A DNA stretch of 64,000 bases from Gammaproteobacteria bacterium (GTDB lineage Bacteria; Pseudomonadota; Gammaproteobacteria; Pseudomonadales; Azotimanducaceae), in assembly GCA_028818795.1 (NCBI GenBank), contig JAPPND010000161.1, positions 1 through 64,000 on the forward strand. Direction: 5' to 3'. Below are positions 52,277-60,961 of this stretch, in pieces. Numbering within the stretch: position 1 is the stretch's first letter; every line of letters starts with the position of its first letter. The position numbers were made by a program, and so were the translations under genes. The notes beneath the pieces are model-generated. The model did no database searches, was not told the DNA's origin, and was given only the letters and a program-made list of their open reading frames with translations.

Positions 52277-54016
52277 ATGAACCGAACCCTCACGTTCAAG
52301 GCCGAAGACCGCCTGATGAAGGACGTCCTCTTTGCCAACGACGTCCGATTCCGCATCCCCAGGTACCAAAGACCCTATGCGTGGGGCGACGACGACGTCG
52401 AGGAGTTCTGGAACGATCTCCTTCAGGAGGAGACGCTTTTCATCGGTTCGATGATCTTCAACTACGAGCACGAGCGCAGCGAGAACTACATCGACGTCAT
52501 CGACGGCCAGCAACGGCTCCTCTCCATCACCATCCTTGAGGCTGTGCTGAGGGACGTCACCTCGCTGTACGATCCCGAGCTGTCCCGACTCATCCATGAG
52601 TTCGAGATCGCCCTCAAGGACCGCCACGGAAACCAGGACTACCGAATCCTGTGCGGCGACACCACGCAACCGTTCTTCGGCGACTACGTGCAGAAGGGGA
52701 ACGCGAACATCCGCAGCGCGAAAACCGCCACCGCGGAAGAGCGCCGGATCAAGGGCAACTACTCGTTTTTCTTTCAGCGCGTCAACGCCGAGCTTGACCG
52801 ACTGCCGTCCAACGAGCAGAAACTCGAGTGCCTGAAGGCCATCCGAAGGAAGCTGGAGACGTTGATTGTCATCCACGTCCGCATCGACTCGGAGGAAGAG
52901 GCCTACGAGATATTCGAGACGACCAACGCCCGCGGGGTCGACCTGTCCGTCGCAGATCTGCTCAAGAACCTCATCTTCAAGAAGATCCGGGTTTCCGAAG
53001 GAATAGACGAGGCGAAGGACAAGTGGGAGGAAATGCGCGCCGACATCCAGGAAACGGGCACGGAACTCAAGCGATTCATCCGCTACTACTGGATCTCCAA
53101 GCACAAACCTTGCCCCGAAAAGCGACTGTTCCGCGAAATCAAGAGGGCTACCACCGACTGGCAAGGTCTTCTCGACGACCTGCGCCACGATGCCGACATC
53201 TTCAACGACCTGTACGAATGCAACGAAGCCGATTGGATGGCCAGAGGCATCCATCCCGACACGTATCGTTCGCTCCTTGCCATCAAGCGGATGAACTACA
53301 CCATCTCCTACATATTCCTAGTCCGGCTGTTCAGCAACCTGCCTAGGCTCGGATTGAATCCCCGATCCGTCGTACGGACGATCGAGCGATTCACGTTTCT
53401 CTATTCCGCGGTTTCCCGCCAACCCATCAACAAGTGCGAGAAGGTTTACAGCGAACAAGCCAAGCAACTGCACGAGGCCGTTCAAGTCCAGGATCCCGGG
53501 CAGCGTCGCGTTGCGGTGGAGAAGGTACTGACCAGCCTTAGGAACGCCCTGATCGCTCTCGTGCCACCCCGGGAGGTTTTCAAAGAAGCCTTCATGACCA
53601 TCAGCTACAAAAAGAACTCCCAGCAGGCGCGCGACTTTGTCAGGTACATCCTCGACGCCGTCAACGCCGGCATGGCCTCGACCAACGAACTCGTGATCGA
53701 TCCGTACAACGTCAACACCGAGCATGTGCTCCCGCAGAGTCCGGCCAAGAAATGGGGTCTCTCGAAGCGGGACGTGGCGCCGTTCGTAAACCTTCTCGGC
53801 AACCTCACACTCGTCGACAAGCGAATCAACTCCCTCGCCGGCAACGACGACTTGGCCGCGAAGCTCGATGTCCTCGAGAAGAGCGAATTGCCAGTTACCA
53901 AAGTGCTCGTCGACGAGATCCGGGGCTCCAGCCTCTCTTGGGGCCAGGCAGAGATCGAGAATAGGCAGGCTCGACTGGCCGACATCGCGTACGACACCGC
54001 GTGGAAGATCACCTAG
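52277..54016 (+). CDS. GmrSD-like restriction protein (DUF262/DUF1524)
   Basis: 579 residues. The N-terminal DUF262 domain has VRFRIPRYQRPYAWGDDDVEEFWNDLL and YIDVIDGQQRLLSITIL (IDGQQR at about 78-83), and YEIFETTNARGVDLSVADLLKNLIF. The C-terminal DUF1524 (HNH-type) has STNELVIDPYNVNTEHVLPQS (His-x-x-Pro) and NLLGNLTLVDKRIN (Asn-rich ligand). The set equals type IV restriction enzymes that attack modified DNA. ATG 52277 has GGAGGGG upstream. The gene sits between the IS remnants and a toxin-antitoxin relic, inside the defence island. Confidence 0.9.
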   Translation: MNRTLTFKAEDRLMKDVLFANDVRFRIPRYQRPYAWGDDDVEEFWNDLLQEETLFIGSMIFNYEHERSENYIDVIDGQQRLLSITILEAVLRDVTSLYDPELSRLIHEFEIALKDRHGNQDYRILCGDTTQPFFGDYVQKGNANIRSAKTATAEERRIKGNYSFFFQRVNAELDRLPSNEQKLECLKAIRRKLETLIVIHVRIDSEEEAYEIFETTNARGVDLSVADLLKNLIFKKIRVSEGIDEAKDKWEEMRADIQETGTELKRFIRYYWISKHKPCPEKRLFREIKRATTDWQGLLDDLRHDADIFNDLYECNEADWMARGIHPDTYRSLLAIKRMNYTISYIFLVRLFSNLPRLGLNPRSVVRTIERFTFLYSAVSRQPINKCEKVYSEQAKQLHEAVQVQDPGQRRVAVEKVLTSLRNALIALVPPREVFKEAFMTISYKKNSQQARDFVRYILDAVNAGMASTNELVIDPYNVNTEHVLPQSPAKKWGLSKRDVAPFVNLLGNLTLVDKRINSLAGNDDLAAKLDVLEKSELPVTKVLVDEIRGSSLSWGQAEIENRQARLADIAYDTAWKIT

Positions 54017-54137
54017 CTCAACGTCCACCCGCCGAACCTGTATGCGATCACCTGGGGGTGCCGACGATTCGGCGATTTGCCCGTTTGCGCCGGCACTGCT
54101 TTAATCCCCACCAGAGAGCAACCGACACGACCCCGAC

Positions 54138-54453
54138 GTGCAACCCGCCGGCAGCACCGATCAGTTGATTCGCGAGATCGAGCCCTCGATCAGGGACGCT
54201 CTTGCGCTAGCGCATCCAGGCGTCGTGTTCACCGACGTCTGTTTGAAACCCCGCACCTCGTGGTGCGGCAGCGACATGCTCGATGTCTGGGCGGTCTACG
54301 AGGGCGACATCGCCGACCTCGCGGCACCGGCCAAGCCCAGCCTTGCGACGCTAATCCAGGACATTCTCTGGAACATGGGGCTCGACGCCTCCCCGTTTTA
54401 CGCACCTCGTCGCGCAGGCGGACGCCAAGGATCTTTCGCCTGAGACCGTCTGA
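54138..54453 (+). pseudogene. Antitoxin-like small protein, frameshifted at its end
   Basis: The reading frame from GTG 54138 gives IREIEPSIRDALALAHPGVVFTDVCLKPRTSWCGSDMLDVWAVYEGDIADLAAPAKPSLATLIQDILWNMGLDASP. At the TTTT run 54396-54399 the original frame continues to a stop at 54441. Removing one T gives SPFTHLVAQADAKDLSPETV and a stop at 54453, a more natural end. It resembles the first gene of uncharacterised nucleotidyltransferase-like/HEPN pairs. Family assignment is tentative. Confidence 0.55.
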
Positions 54454-54700
54454 CCTCCTGACCTCGGCCCGACAACCTCGTCCCCGTCAGCCCGGGGAGA
54501 CCGCTCGAATCGGATCTCCGCTGCGCGGTCAGCACGGTCTACTACGCGCGCTTCCACCGTCTCGCAGAATGCTGCGCCGACGAGTTCTTCAACAGGAACA
54601 TGCGCGGCGAGCCGGACTGGGTGCGCGTGTACCGGGCCCTCAACCCCCAGCGGGCCGCGGAGGCGTCTGCGGCGCAAACCCCTTGGTGGTATAACGGCGT
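54452..54700 (+). pseudogene. HEPN-like toxin remnant
   Basis: Conceptual translation with one base removed near 54476 reads DLLTSARQLVPVSPGRPLESDLRCAVSTVYYARFHRLAECCADEFFNRNMRGEPDWVRVYRAL. DLRRAVSxxYYAxFH and WxxVYRAL are typical of uncharacterised HEPN-domain proteins. There is no start codon in frame, and after RALNPQRAAEA the tail is not conserved. It immediately follows the antitoxin-like fragment, so both are one decayed toxin-antitoxin locus. The frame overlaps the promoter of the selenoprotein gene. Confidence 0.55.
54687..54695 (+). promoter_or_regulatory. Extended -10 before the selenoprotein gene
   Basis: TGGTATAAC is an extended -10 element (TG, one base, TATAAC) ending 29 bases before ATG 54725. 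A start of transcription near 54702 would leave a short leader containing AGGA (54717-54720). No clear -35 is visible, as is usual with extended -10 promoters. Confidence 0.45.
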
Positions 54701-54724
54701 GTCGTCTAGTAGATGCAGGACAGT

Positions 54725-56365
54725 ATGGAACTGACAAACCCATGCGGTGCTTTCGACGTCAAGTCGACCCCGCTCGCACCGCGCGTCGACTTGGGTCCGG
54801 ATGCGACGATCGGTCTCTTCGCAAACGACAAGAAGAACGCCGATGTGCTTCTCGAACACGTTGGGCGTGGGCTTCGGGAGTCCCACGGCGTCGAACGGTT
54901 CCGTTGGTTCCGCAAGGAGGCCACCCAGCCGGCGGCGTTCACGGACGAGTTCATCGCCGAATGCCACGCGGTGGTGGGTGCCGTCTGCGACTGAGGATCG
55001 TGCACGTCGTGGTGTATCCATGACTGCATCGAACTCGAGAAACGCGGCATCCCGACGGCGGCCGTGTGCACCGACGAGTTCTTCGCCTTGGCGAAGACCG
55101 AGGCGATGGGCTGGGACATGCCGGGTTTGCCGCTCGCGGTCGTTCCCCATCCCCTGGCGAAACGGAACGCGCGCGAGTGCAGTGAATTCGCAGCGGGCGT
55201 GCTCGGGGAGATTGCGGAAGCGCTGACCACCGATCCCGGTTTGCTGGCCGCGAAGTACCGCGAAAAGACCGTACCGGCGGGTAGCCGGCGTCGCTACCGG
55301 TCGCTCTTCGAGAGCGAGTTCAACTCGCCGGATGCACCGCCGACCTTCAGCGGGCCGGATTCCATCGAAGCCATGAACCGGGTGTTCTACCGGCGTGGCT
55401 GGACGGACGGATTGCCCGTGCTGCCGCCAACCCCAGGGCGCGTGGAGGCAATGCTTGCCGAGCGGAATCCCGACGAGCTGGCCGGGCTCGTCGAACCCCG
55501 GCTGGGCCGGGCGACTTTGGCCAAGATCGCAGCGAACGCGGTCATGGCGGGCTGCGACCAAGCGCACTTCGCCGTCGTTCTCGCCGCTGTCCGGGCCATG
55601 ATCGATGAGAGCTTCAACCTCAAGGCCCTGCAGTCGACCACGCATCCGTGCACCGTGGCGTGCCTCGTGGGCGGACCGGTAACGGACGAACTCGAGGTCA
55701 ACGGGTCGTACAACGCGTTCGGCCAAGGCAGCCAGGCCAACGCGGCGATCGGTCGCGCCATCCGCCTTGTGCTCACCAACATCGGCGGCGCCGCGCCCGG
55801 GGCGCTGGACCGGTCGACCATGGGATCGCCCGCCAAGTTCGCCCTATGCTTCGCGGAGAACCTGGAGGCAAGCCCTTGGCCTTGCTACCACGAGGAGTTG
55901 GGTCTCGACCCGGCCGACAGCCACGTCACGGTTTTCGGCGTGGAGGGTCCCCACAACGTCAACGACCACTACGGCCGTACCGGCGAGGAAATCCTGCTGA
56001 CCATCGCGGGCACCCTGGCGTCGCCGGGGGCGAACAATTTCTACCTAGCCGGGCAACCCGTGGTCGTCATCGGACCGGAACACGCCGAAGTCATCGCATC
56101 CGACGGCTTCTCCAAGATGGACGTGAAACAGTTCTTGAGGGATCACGCGATCGTGCCGCGCGCCGTTGTCTCCGACGCCATGGTCGATGCTGTTGAGGAT
56201 CGCAATCCCGCGCAGCTACTGGGGGAAGGCGCTGCCGACGGCGTGCGGTTCCTGACCGATCCGGACCAACTGATCGTGCTGGTGGCGGGGGGCGCGGGAC
56301 GCCACTCGGCTGTCCTGCCCACGTTCGGGGGATCGACACATGCCGTTACACGGCGAGTCGAATAA
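54725..56365 (+). CDS. UGSC-family selenoprotein with in-frame TGA
   Basis: 546 residues if TGA 54992-54994 is read as selenocysteine (residue 90). The upstream part MELTNPCGAFDVKSTPLAPRVDLGPDATIGLFANDKKNADVLLEHVGRGL and the downstream part GSCTSWCIHDCIELEKRGIPTAAVCTDEFFALA are one domain. The TGA stands exactly at the U of the UGSC motif (CD-U-GSCTS), and the same frame stays open for 456 further codons. A SECIS-like hairpin follows. Residues about 205-546 are a second domain (GWTDGLPVLPPT, IAANAVMAGCDQAHFAVVLAAV, NATIGRALRLVL-like NAAIGRAIRLVLTNIGGAAPG), often found beside UGSC proteins from memory; function unknown, a redox role is likely. ATG 54725 has AGGA; 54713 is an alternative. Automated callers would split it. 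Confidence 0.88.
54998..55032 (+). promoter_or_regulatory. Bacterial SECIS-like stem-loop
   Basis: The RNA from 54998 to 55032 folds into 14 base pairs. The strands are 54998-55012 and 55018-55032, with single-base bulges at 55005 (C) and 55029 (U) and one G-U pair (55009-55021). The apical loop is UGUAU at 55013-55017, with G at its second position. The loop begins 18 nt after the TGA, inside the 16-37 nt window known for bacterial SECIS elements. It lies within the coding region and would bind SelB. Confidence 0.8.
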
Positions 56366-56579
56366 CCCGCCGTAGGAAATATCGCACGGCATTTTCCGCC
56401 GATTCGCACGTCATCAACGGTTTTTTCGCTACCGCTGGGGAACGCCGATGGCGACCATGACCAACCCATTGGCACGGTGCCGAGAGATTGAATTGTGGTA
56501 CGTTTCGGCCATGCGCAACGCGATCGTTCCACGGTCGCTCGTCGGCGCCGTCGGCGAACAACACACGGAAGTAAGTTCC

Positions 56580-57371
56580 ATGCCAACACCCCACCCGAAC
56601 ACCCCGTCCACAGGTGTGCGACAAAGCGGTCCTCGTCGCTCGCCTGCAGAACCCCTGTCGGTAGTCCACGCCGCGGCGCTGTACCAACCGGTGCCGCCGG
56701 TCGGTTGTGACGACGACGGCTATCCGTGCGACGACTCCGCGATGGTGGACAACTCGGACCACAACATCGTGTCGGGCTACATCAAGTACGTGGTGGGGGA
56801 GCGGTACGCCGACCGGGACGATATGTTCGTGGACGCCGACTTGGGGCTCTATTTCGAACAAGGCAATCGATCGGCCCTTGTCGTGCCGGATGTCCTCGTC
56901 GCGTTCGGGGTCGAGGGCGGAAGCCGGATGTCTTACAAGATCTGGGAGGAGGGCAAGCCGCCTGACCTCGTCGTGGAGGTGTTATCGCACAGGACTTGGC
57001 GGAAGGATCTGCGCGTCAAACCGGGCCTGTACCAAGCGCTTGGCATCGCCGAGTACTGGTCCTTCGATCAGCACCGTCTCAGCGATGATCCGCCGCTCCT
57101 CGTGCGACGCCTCGAAATCGGCAGCTACCACGTCGAGGGAGACGGCATGACCGGGCACAGCGCGATCCTGGGTCTCGACGTCCGCGTCGACGGTACCTTG
57201 CTGCGACTGCACGATCCGGCGACAGGCCTCGATCTCCCCGACTACAACGAGGCGGTGGCCATGTACCGTCAAGCCCGAGTGGGTGCCGCAGCTGAAGGGG
57301 AAGCGCGGCAAGCAGCAGAAAAACGCATCGCCGAGTTGGAGGAACAACTGCGCCGATCCAAGGGCGCTTGA
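56580..57371 (+). CDS. Uma2-family PD-(D/E)XK protein, second copy
   Basis: 263 residues from ATG 56580. The core is SDHNIVSGYIKYVVGERYADRDDMFVDADLGLYFEQGNRSALVVPDVLVAFGVEGG, PPDLVVEVLSHRTWRKDLRVKPGLYQALGIAEYWSFDQHRL: Asp of VPDV, Glu of VEVLS and the Lys of RKD. The C-terminus ends in a charged coiled coil (EGEARQAAEKRIAELEEQLRR). The frame opens at 56448, but those residues are not conserved-looking. Function unknown. Confidence 0.86.
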   Translation: MPTPHPNTPSTGVRQSGPRRSPAEPLSVVHAAALYQPVPPVGCDDDGYPCDDSAMVDNSDHNIVSGYIKYVVGERYADRDDMFVDADLGLYFEQGNRSALVVPDVLVAFGVEGGSRMSYKIWEEGKPPDLVVEVLSHRTWRKDLRVKPGLYQALGIAEYWSFDQHRLSDDPPLLVRRLEIGSYHVEGDGMTGHSAILGLDVRVDGTLLRLHDPATGLDLPDYNEAVAMYRQARVGAAAEGEARQAAEKRIAELEEQLRRSKGA

Positions 57372-57374
57372 CCG

Positions 57375-58931
57375 CTACGGGTCGGGCGTCGCGGCGCTTC
57401 CCTCGTGCACCAGGCGATTGACCAACGGCGCGACCACCATGACCGCGACGCCGATCCCCACGCCCCACCACCCCAGCGTGGCGAAGGTGTCGGTGTAGAT
57501 CGGTAGCGACACGACCGGATCGACCTCGGCGCCGGGTACCCGGTCGATGGCGGCAAACCCCGCGATCCAGCCAGCCAGGTACTGCGCGGCCGCACCGGAT
57601 AGGAACCAGACGCCCATCATCAGGCCCACCACCTTCACGGCGGAAAGGCGGGTCACCATGGAGAGGCCCACCGGGGACAGGCAGAGTTCGCCGGTGGTGT
57701 GCAGGAAGTAGGCGAACACCAGCCAGAGCACGGCGACCTGCCCGGCGCCGTCGGCGAACGATGCGCCGACGACCAGCACCAGGAACCCCAATCCCGCCTG
57801 CAACACGCCGAGGCCGAACTTCATGGGCGTCGAGGGTTCGATGCCGCGTTTCGACAGGATGTCCCAGACCATGGCGAAGGCGGGTGCCAGCAGGATGATG
57901 AACGCGGGATTGAAGAAACCCATCTGGGCCGCCTGCATCTCGACCCCGGCGATGGTGGTCTCGACGTTGCGCTCGGTGAACAGCACCATCGAGGTCCCCG
58001 CCTGCTCGAAGAGCGTCCAGAACACCACCGACACGGCGGTCAGCATCAAGACGACGAACATGCGGTCGCGTTCGACCTTGGTGCACTTCGCGAGCGCGTA
58101 CCAAACGATGCCGAGGACGGCCAGGCCAGCGGAGAGAGCCAAGAGGCCGCCGACGAAATCCCGCCATTGCATCAGCCACCAGGCGCATCCCACCGCGACG
58201 ATGCTGGCCGCATAGATCCAGTGTTCCTTGGTGATGCCCCCCACCCGGCTCGCCAAGCGCGCAGGCTCCGACGCTTCGCCCGCACCGTGGAAGTGTCGCT
58301 GGCCACCAAGGAAGCAGAACAATCCGGCCAGCATGCCGATGCCTGCCAGGCCGAAGCCGTATTTCCAGCCGTAGGCCTGTCCCAGCCAGCCGCACAGCAG
58401 GATGGCGGCCAGCGCACCGAGGTTGATGCCCATGTAGAAGATGGTGAAACCCTGGTCCCGACGCGGATCCTCGTCGGCGTAGAGTTGGCCGACGATGGTC
58501 GAGATGCTCGGTTTCAGGAAGCCGACGCCGATGATGATGAACGCCAGCGCCAGGTACATGATCGACAGCGCCCCGTCGTCGCGGTCCAGCACGCCGTCGA
58601 CCACACTGGCCGGTTCCCCTTCGAAGGCCATCAGCACGTGGCCGCAGCAGAGTAGGATCGCGCCACACGTCACTGCCCGGCGAAACCCGAGATACCGGTC
58701 CGCGATGAAGCCGCCGATGATCGGCATCAGGTAGACCAGCGAACCGTAGGTGGCGACGACACCTGCCGAGACCGCATCGTCGAACAGGAAATGCTGCGTG
58801 AGGTAGAGCACCAGGAGCGCCCGCATGCCGTAGAAGCTGAACCGCTCCCACATCTCGGTGGCGAAGCAGATGAAGAGTCCCGTGGGATGACCGAGAAGCT
58901 CGCTGGGGGCGGGTTCGGCGGCTGCGCTCAT
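57375..58931 (-). CDS. POT/PTR2-family proton-coupled peptide transporter
   Basis: 518 residues with about 12-14 membrane segments. PTR2 signature: EMWERFSFYGMRALLVLYLTQHF (ExxERFxYYG-type), GGFIADRYLGFRRAVTCGA, and GVGFLKPSISTIVGQLYADEDPRRDQGFTIFYMGINLGALA. It imports di- and tripeptides with protons. The terminal segment NRLVHEGSAATPDP is cytoplasmic. It converges with the Uma2 gene (3 bp) and follows the mbn genes on the minus strand. Confidence 0.94.
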   Translation of the reverse strand: MSAAAEPAPSELLGHPTGLFICFATEMWERFSFYGMRALLVLYLTQHFLFDDAVSAGVVATYGSLVYLMPIIGGFIADRYLGFRRAVTCGAILLCCGHVLMAFEGEPASVVDGVLDRDDGALSIMYLALAFIIIGVGFLKPSISTIVGQLYADEDPRRDQGFTIFYMGINLGALAAILLCGWLGQAYGWKYGFGLAGIGMLAGLFCFLGGQRHFHGAGEASEPARLASRVGGITKEHWIYAASIVAVGCAWWLMQWRDFVGGLLALSAGLAVLGIVWYALAKCTKVERDRMFVVLMLTAVSVVFWTLFEQAGTSMVLFTERNVETTIAGVEMQAAQMGFFNPAFIILLAPAFAMVWDILSKRGIEPSTPMKFGLGVLQAGLGFLVLVVGASFADGAGQVAVLWLVFAYFLHTTGELCLSPVGLSMVTRLSAVKVVGLMMGVWFLSGAAAQYLAGWIAGFAAIDRVPGAEVDPVVSLPIYTDTFATLGWWGVGIGVAVMVVAPLVNRLVHEGSAATPDP

Positions 58932-58988
58932 GGGTGTTTCCGCTTCTTCTCGTCGCTCAAGCCGACAATAGCTAGACCGCCTCGGAAA

Positions 58989-60125
58989 TCAACGGTCTGT
59001 TGGGAACGGGTCTTGGTATTCGGCTCGCGACACGAACGTCGGGTCCGTCAGGGCCTCGAGAAAGGCCAGAAGCTCGGCGCGTTCCGTCGGCGTCATGTCG
59101 AACCCTTGGACGAACTGGCTCTTGTAGATGTTCGTCCGGCCGTCGCCCGCGTGTTCGCCGGTCTCGATGTTGCGTCCACCGGCTGCATAGAAGTCGAGTA
59201 CCGCGCCGAGATCGGTCAGGCTGCCGTCATGCATGTAAGGCGCCGTGAGGGCGACGTTGCGCAAGGTCGGTGCCCGGAAGGCGCCGCGATCGCCAGGGTC
59301 GCCGGTCAGGTCGTGCAATCCCTGGTCTTCTCGGGGATACGCGTTTTCGTCGCCGACGTTGTAGAGCCCCGTGTTGTGGAAGGCCTTGTCGAGGATGGCG
59401 ACGCTCTCGTGGGTGCTCGACTGGGTGAAGTTGAACCCGCCGTGGCAGTGATGGCACTCGAATCGTTCGGAGAAGAAGTGCTGCAGTCCGTTGATTGCCG
59501 CAGGGTCGAGGGCGTCGTCCTGCCCCGCGTACGCGTAGGCGTCGAACGGCGACTCGAAGGAGACCAGTGATCGGACGAAACACGCGAGCGCGTCGACGAT
59601 ATGGGTGAACTGCAAGGGTTCGCCATCCGGGAAGGCGTCGGTGAAGAGCTGCTGGTAGACGGGATCTTCCCGGAAACGCCCGAGGACCTCGCGTTCGTGG
59701 CCGGCGATGCCGAGTTCCACGGGTTCTTCGCCGAACATGGGGATCAACAACTGTTGTTCGATTGTCGTGAGTCCCGGATGCGCCCACATCAGGGTGTCGT
59801 TGTAGGCCACGTTGACGAGTGCGAGCGTGTTGCGCCGATTGACGCCACCGGTCGAACCCACGGCTCGATTGCGCGGTTCGGTGAAGGCGAACTCGGGTCG
59901 GTGGCAGGTCGAGCAGGCCTGCGTGCCGTTGCCCGAGAGCCGTGTGTCAAAGAACAGGTGGCGGCCGAGTTCGACCTTGGCGGCTGTCATCGGGTTGTTC
60001 TCGGGCACTGCGGGCTTCGGAAACCCCTCCGGGATGTTCCACGCATACTCGTCGGGGGTTCCGCAGCCACCGCAGATCAACGTCACGGACAACGCCGATC
60101 CGGCGGTGAAACGGATGGCGTTCAC
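58989..60125 (-). CDS. mbnH: MbnH-family di-heme peroxidase
   Basis: 378 residues from GTG 60125 (VNAIRFTAGSALSVTLICGGCG, an export signal). Two c-heme sites are present: C-S-T-C-H in GTQACSTCHRPEFAF and C-H-H-C-H in FECHHCHGGFNF; an axial Met candidate lies in YMHDGSLTDL. MauG/CcpA-like family, MbnH subgroup, which oxidises its partner MbnP at a Trp. The GTG overlaps the mbnP stop by 4 nt (GTGA), so the pair is translated together. The frame runs further to 60248 but the overlap argues for 60125. Confidence 0.9.
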   Translation of the reverse strand: MNAIRFTAGSALSVTLICGGCGTPDEYAWNIPEGFPKPAVPENNPMTAAKVELGRHLFFDTRLSGNGTQACSTCHRPEFAFTEPRNRAVGSTGGVNRRNTLALVNVAYNDTLMWAHPGLTTIEQQLLIPMFGEEPVELGIAGHEREVLGRFREDPVYQQLFTDAFPDGEPLQFTHIVDALACFVRSLVSFESPFDAYAYAGQDDALDPAAINGLQHFFSERFECHHCHGGFNFTQSSTHESVAILDKAFHNTGLYNVGDENAYPREDQGLHDLTGDPGDRGAFRAPTLRNVALTAPYMHDGSLTDLGAVLDFYAAGGRNIETGEHAGDGRTNIYKSQFVQGFDMTPTERAELLAFLEALTDPTFVSRAEYQDPFPTDR

Positions 60126-60943
60126 GGCGCGAAACGGAACACCGTCTGGGCACCGCAGCCGTCGAGGCACCGCCCGGTGGCAGGATCCAAACCGAGATTG
60201 GCCAACAGGCCCCGGCATGCCTCGCTCTCGGCGTAGGCCGCCATGCAATTGTCATCCACCGTCGTGTCGATGTGCGCCAGAAGGGCATCGAGGTCCACGG
60301 CGATGGTCCCGGCCTCCGGCGCATCGCTCGCCAGGCGAATGCGGGCGGCGTTGGGTTCCCGGCACGGCTCCCCGGGCGGGCGCACCGCGGAAGCGGAAAC
60401 GCACCCGGTGCTGCCGAGGTGGAAGGACCAGGCGTTGCCGATGTCGAGGCGAACGAACTTGTAGCCGGACTGCCACGTCCAGAACATGGAAGGCACGTTG
60501 AGGGGTGGCGCGACGGCGAAGGGATTGCCGTGATTCCGCTCGAAAGGGACCCCGAGAAGAAACTCGATGGCCACGTAGCGCCCTTTGGCGACATGGCCGG
60601 CTATCACGCGGTTCTCTTTACTGCCACCGAGCGCGACGAGGGCGGTGCTGTCGTCCTGCCATTCGTTCGCATGGAGGCGTACCGGCACGGCAAGACCCTG
60701 GGCGTCGATCATCGCCAGGTCCGATAGGTAGAAACGCATCAGGGCATCCTCGGCATGCGTCGTGCGCATCTCGAACGCGAGCCGGACGGGGGTCTCGGGT
60801 GGATGGCAAGCGCCGAGACCCAGCGAGATCGTTGCCAACATCCAACCGACGACGTGACGGCACGGGCGGGTCCAGGATCGAACCTCCGTGCCGCGTAGAA
60901 GCTGCGTAGTCGGTGCCGTTGTGGTAGTTTGCGACCCCATCAA
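60122..60943 (-). CDS. mbnP: MbnP-like lipoprotein (metallo-mystery pair, four-Cys)
   Basis: 273 residues. A lipoprotein with lipobox LGAC (MLATISLGLGACHPPETP) at about residue 46; the long N-terminus before it suggests a start later than ATG 60943, but no other start codon gives a usable signal. Family traits are MRFYLSDLAMIDAQGLAV, GRYVAIEFLLGVPFERNHGNP, WQSGYKFVRLDIGNAWSFHLGSTGC and the four Cys pattern (GC...PC, DNC, SEAC...RC...GC). It binds copper in studied members. Adjacent to mbnH and divergent from the anchor-B protein. Confidence 0.88.
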   Translation of the reverse strand: MMGSQTTTTAPTTQLLRGTEVRSWTRPCRHVVGWMLATISLGLGACHPPETPVRLAFEMRTTHAEDALMRFYLSDLAMIDAQGLAVPVRLHANEWQDDSTALVALGGSKENRVIAGHVAKGRYVAIEFLLGVPFERNHGNPFAVAPPLNVPSMFWTWQSGYKFVRLDIGNAWSFHLGSTGCVSASAVRPPGEPCREPNAARIRLASDAPEAGTIAVDLDALLAHIDTTVDDNCMAAYAESEACRGLLANLGLDPATGRCLDGCGAQTVFRFAP

Positions 60944-60961
60944 CGGGTTGCCGGAGTATTC

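Noticed and set aside
54992..54994. TGA as an ordinary stop that would make 54713-54994 a short separate gene
   Set aside because: The same frame continues for 456 codons with one conserved domain across the TGA, and the UGSC context plus hairpin are exactly those of a Sec codon.
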